Origin: Bacteroidales bacterium
GTDB taxonomy: Bacteria > Bacteroidota > Bacteroidia > Bacteroidales > Prolixibacteraceae
DNA length: 49,585 bases
Assembly: GCA_012522835.1 (NCBI GenBank)
Contig: JAAYJR010000109.1
Coordinates: forward strand, 1-49,585
Reading direction: 5' to 3'
The notes below the pieces were generated by a model. That model saw only the letters and a list, made by a program, of their open reading frames with translations. It was not told where the DNA came from and ran no database searches. Below, in pieces: positions 48,413 through 49,585 of the stretch (within the stretch, counting starts at the first letter, position 1; each line of letters opens with the position of its first letter). Position numbers and translations under genes: made by a program.

Positions 48413-49585
48413 ATGCAAAAAATATTTATATGCTGTATACTGATGCTTCTGTCTGGAACACTGTCATCCCAGGAAACGGCAATACTGAAAGCGCAGGCAA
48501 AAAACCAGAATAAACCTTATCACTACTTTGAGAACCCGCAGGTATGTGCAGGTTGTCACTGGGATAAATTTGACAGGTGGAATGTTTCACAGCATTCAAA
48601 GGCTTTCACTGGTGATTTTTTCCAAAAACAGTTTTATGAACTTGTATTACCTTCTGAATCATTAAGCCCCGAACTTAAAGATGTAAAGGATGGCTGTATA
48701 GGCTGTCACTCTCCAAGTGCATTCCTTGCCGGAGAAATGGTGCCGGAAAAGTCATATGAAACAGATAATTACTGGAAAAAAACTGACGGATACAAAACAA
48801 GAGCCGACAGAGGTATTTTTTGCGATTTTTGCCATACAATAAGCCATTTCCGGAATGAACCCCCTTTTAATCACGATTACGTTTCTGCTGCAACCGAAGC
48901 GGTTGACACCAAGTTCGGAGACCTTGAATTCCCATGGTCTCCTCACCATGAAACTGCTACATCAGAAATCTTCGAGGATCCGATGATGTGTTCATCATGC
49001 CATAATGAACTTAATCCTTATGATGTATGGGTGAAGGCTACTTTTACTGAATATGAAGAGAGCCCTTATCCTTTCAAGGCAATAGTCTGTCAGACCTGTC
49101 ATATGCCTACAATGGGAGGAAAGCCGGCAAAAATGGGCATAACCCGGCCCCATAACTCTGATCATTGGCTTGGAGGAGGATTTTCTGAATTTGTAGAAGG
49201 AGCTGCAACGGTAACAATTAACCTTGACAGGTCAGAATTCAAAAAAGGTGAAGAAGTAAATTTTACTGTTGATGTACAGGCTGTGGCTACGGGACATAAA
49301 TTCCCAACAGGCTCAACTGAAGAACGCGATGTCTGGTTGCGCCTATCCTTAGTTGACAAAAGCGGACGAGAACTGCTCCACATTCCCATACCTCAAAATC
49401 CGGGAGACCCATATGATAAATATTTTATCACAAGCAATGAAGTGGTTGCGTATCCTTCTCACAGCAAGCTTTCACAACCAATTCCACGCGATGCCCTTCC
49501 TGAAGGGGACAGGTTATACCACAGCGCATTCCTGGACAGTGAAGGGGAATTTACTTATGCACAATGGTTATGCACTAAAGAGATC
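48413..49585 (+). CDS. Multiheme c-type cytochrome (cytochrome c554-like), truncated by window end
   Basis: Manual translation from ATG 48413: 391 codons open to the end; signal peptide 'MQKIFICCILMLLSGTLSSQ'; heme motifs CAGCH, CIGCH, CDFCH, CSSCH, CQTCH. Absent from the ORF track because no stop lies in the window. Confidence 0.88.
   Translation, partial: MQKIFICCILMLLSGTLSSQETAILKAQAKNQNKPYHYFENPQVCAGCHWDKFDRWNVSQHSKAFTGDFFQKQFYELVLPSESLSPELKDVKDGCIGCHSPSAFLAGEMVPEKSYETDNYWKKTDGYKTRADRGIFCDFCHTISHFRNEPPFNHDYVSAATEAVDTKFGDLEFPWSPHHETATSEIFEDPMMCSSCHNELNPYDVWVKATFTEYEESPYPFKAIVCQTCHMPTMGGKPAKMGITRPHNSDHWLGGGFSEFVEGAATVTINLDRSEFKKGEEVNFTVDVQAVATGHKFPTGSTEERDVWLRLSLVDKSGRELLHIPIPQNPGDPYDKYFITSNEVVAYPSHSKLSQPIPRDALPEGDRLYHSAFLDSEGEFTYAQWLCTKEI

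Overview
The window is about 49.6 kb of AT-rich bacterial chromosome. Protein content and TAnnTTTG-type promoters point to Bacteroidetes, probably Bacteroidales/Marinilabiliales-like. Most of it is ordinary housekeeping and metabolic sequence: fabD, gyrB, a primary sigma factor, rlmD, rlmB, an ABC-F protein, folE, an addA-like helicase, and two futalosine-pathway menaquinone genes (mqnB, mqnD). I saw no CRISPR array, rRNA, tRNA, transposase or phage genes. Points that deserve a second look: (1) a structured intergenic region upstream of the ABC-F gene. It holds a TAnnTTTG element, a 28-codon leader-like ORF and a 20-bp long-range stem whose 5' arm lies inside that ORF, which suggests a ribosome-sensing attenuator or small RNA. 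(2) An operon-like run linking a T9SS-sorted trypsin-like protease to a FecBCD/BtuCDF-type importer. (3) A free-standing archaeal-type ThrRS editing domain. (4) A multiheme cytochrome c missing from the supplied ORF track because it runs off the window end, next to a small beta-barrel-like protein. (5) Redox genes including a flavin reductase-rubredoxin fusion and a dual-CDGSH protein. (6) Palindromes and a possible small ORF upstream of gyrB. All family assignments come from reading motifs by eye; no database search was run.
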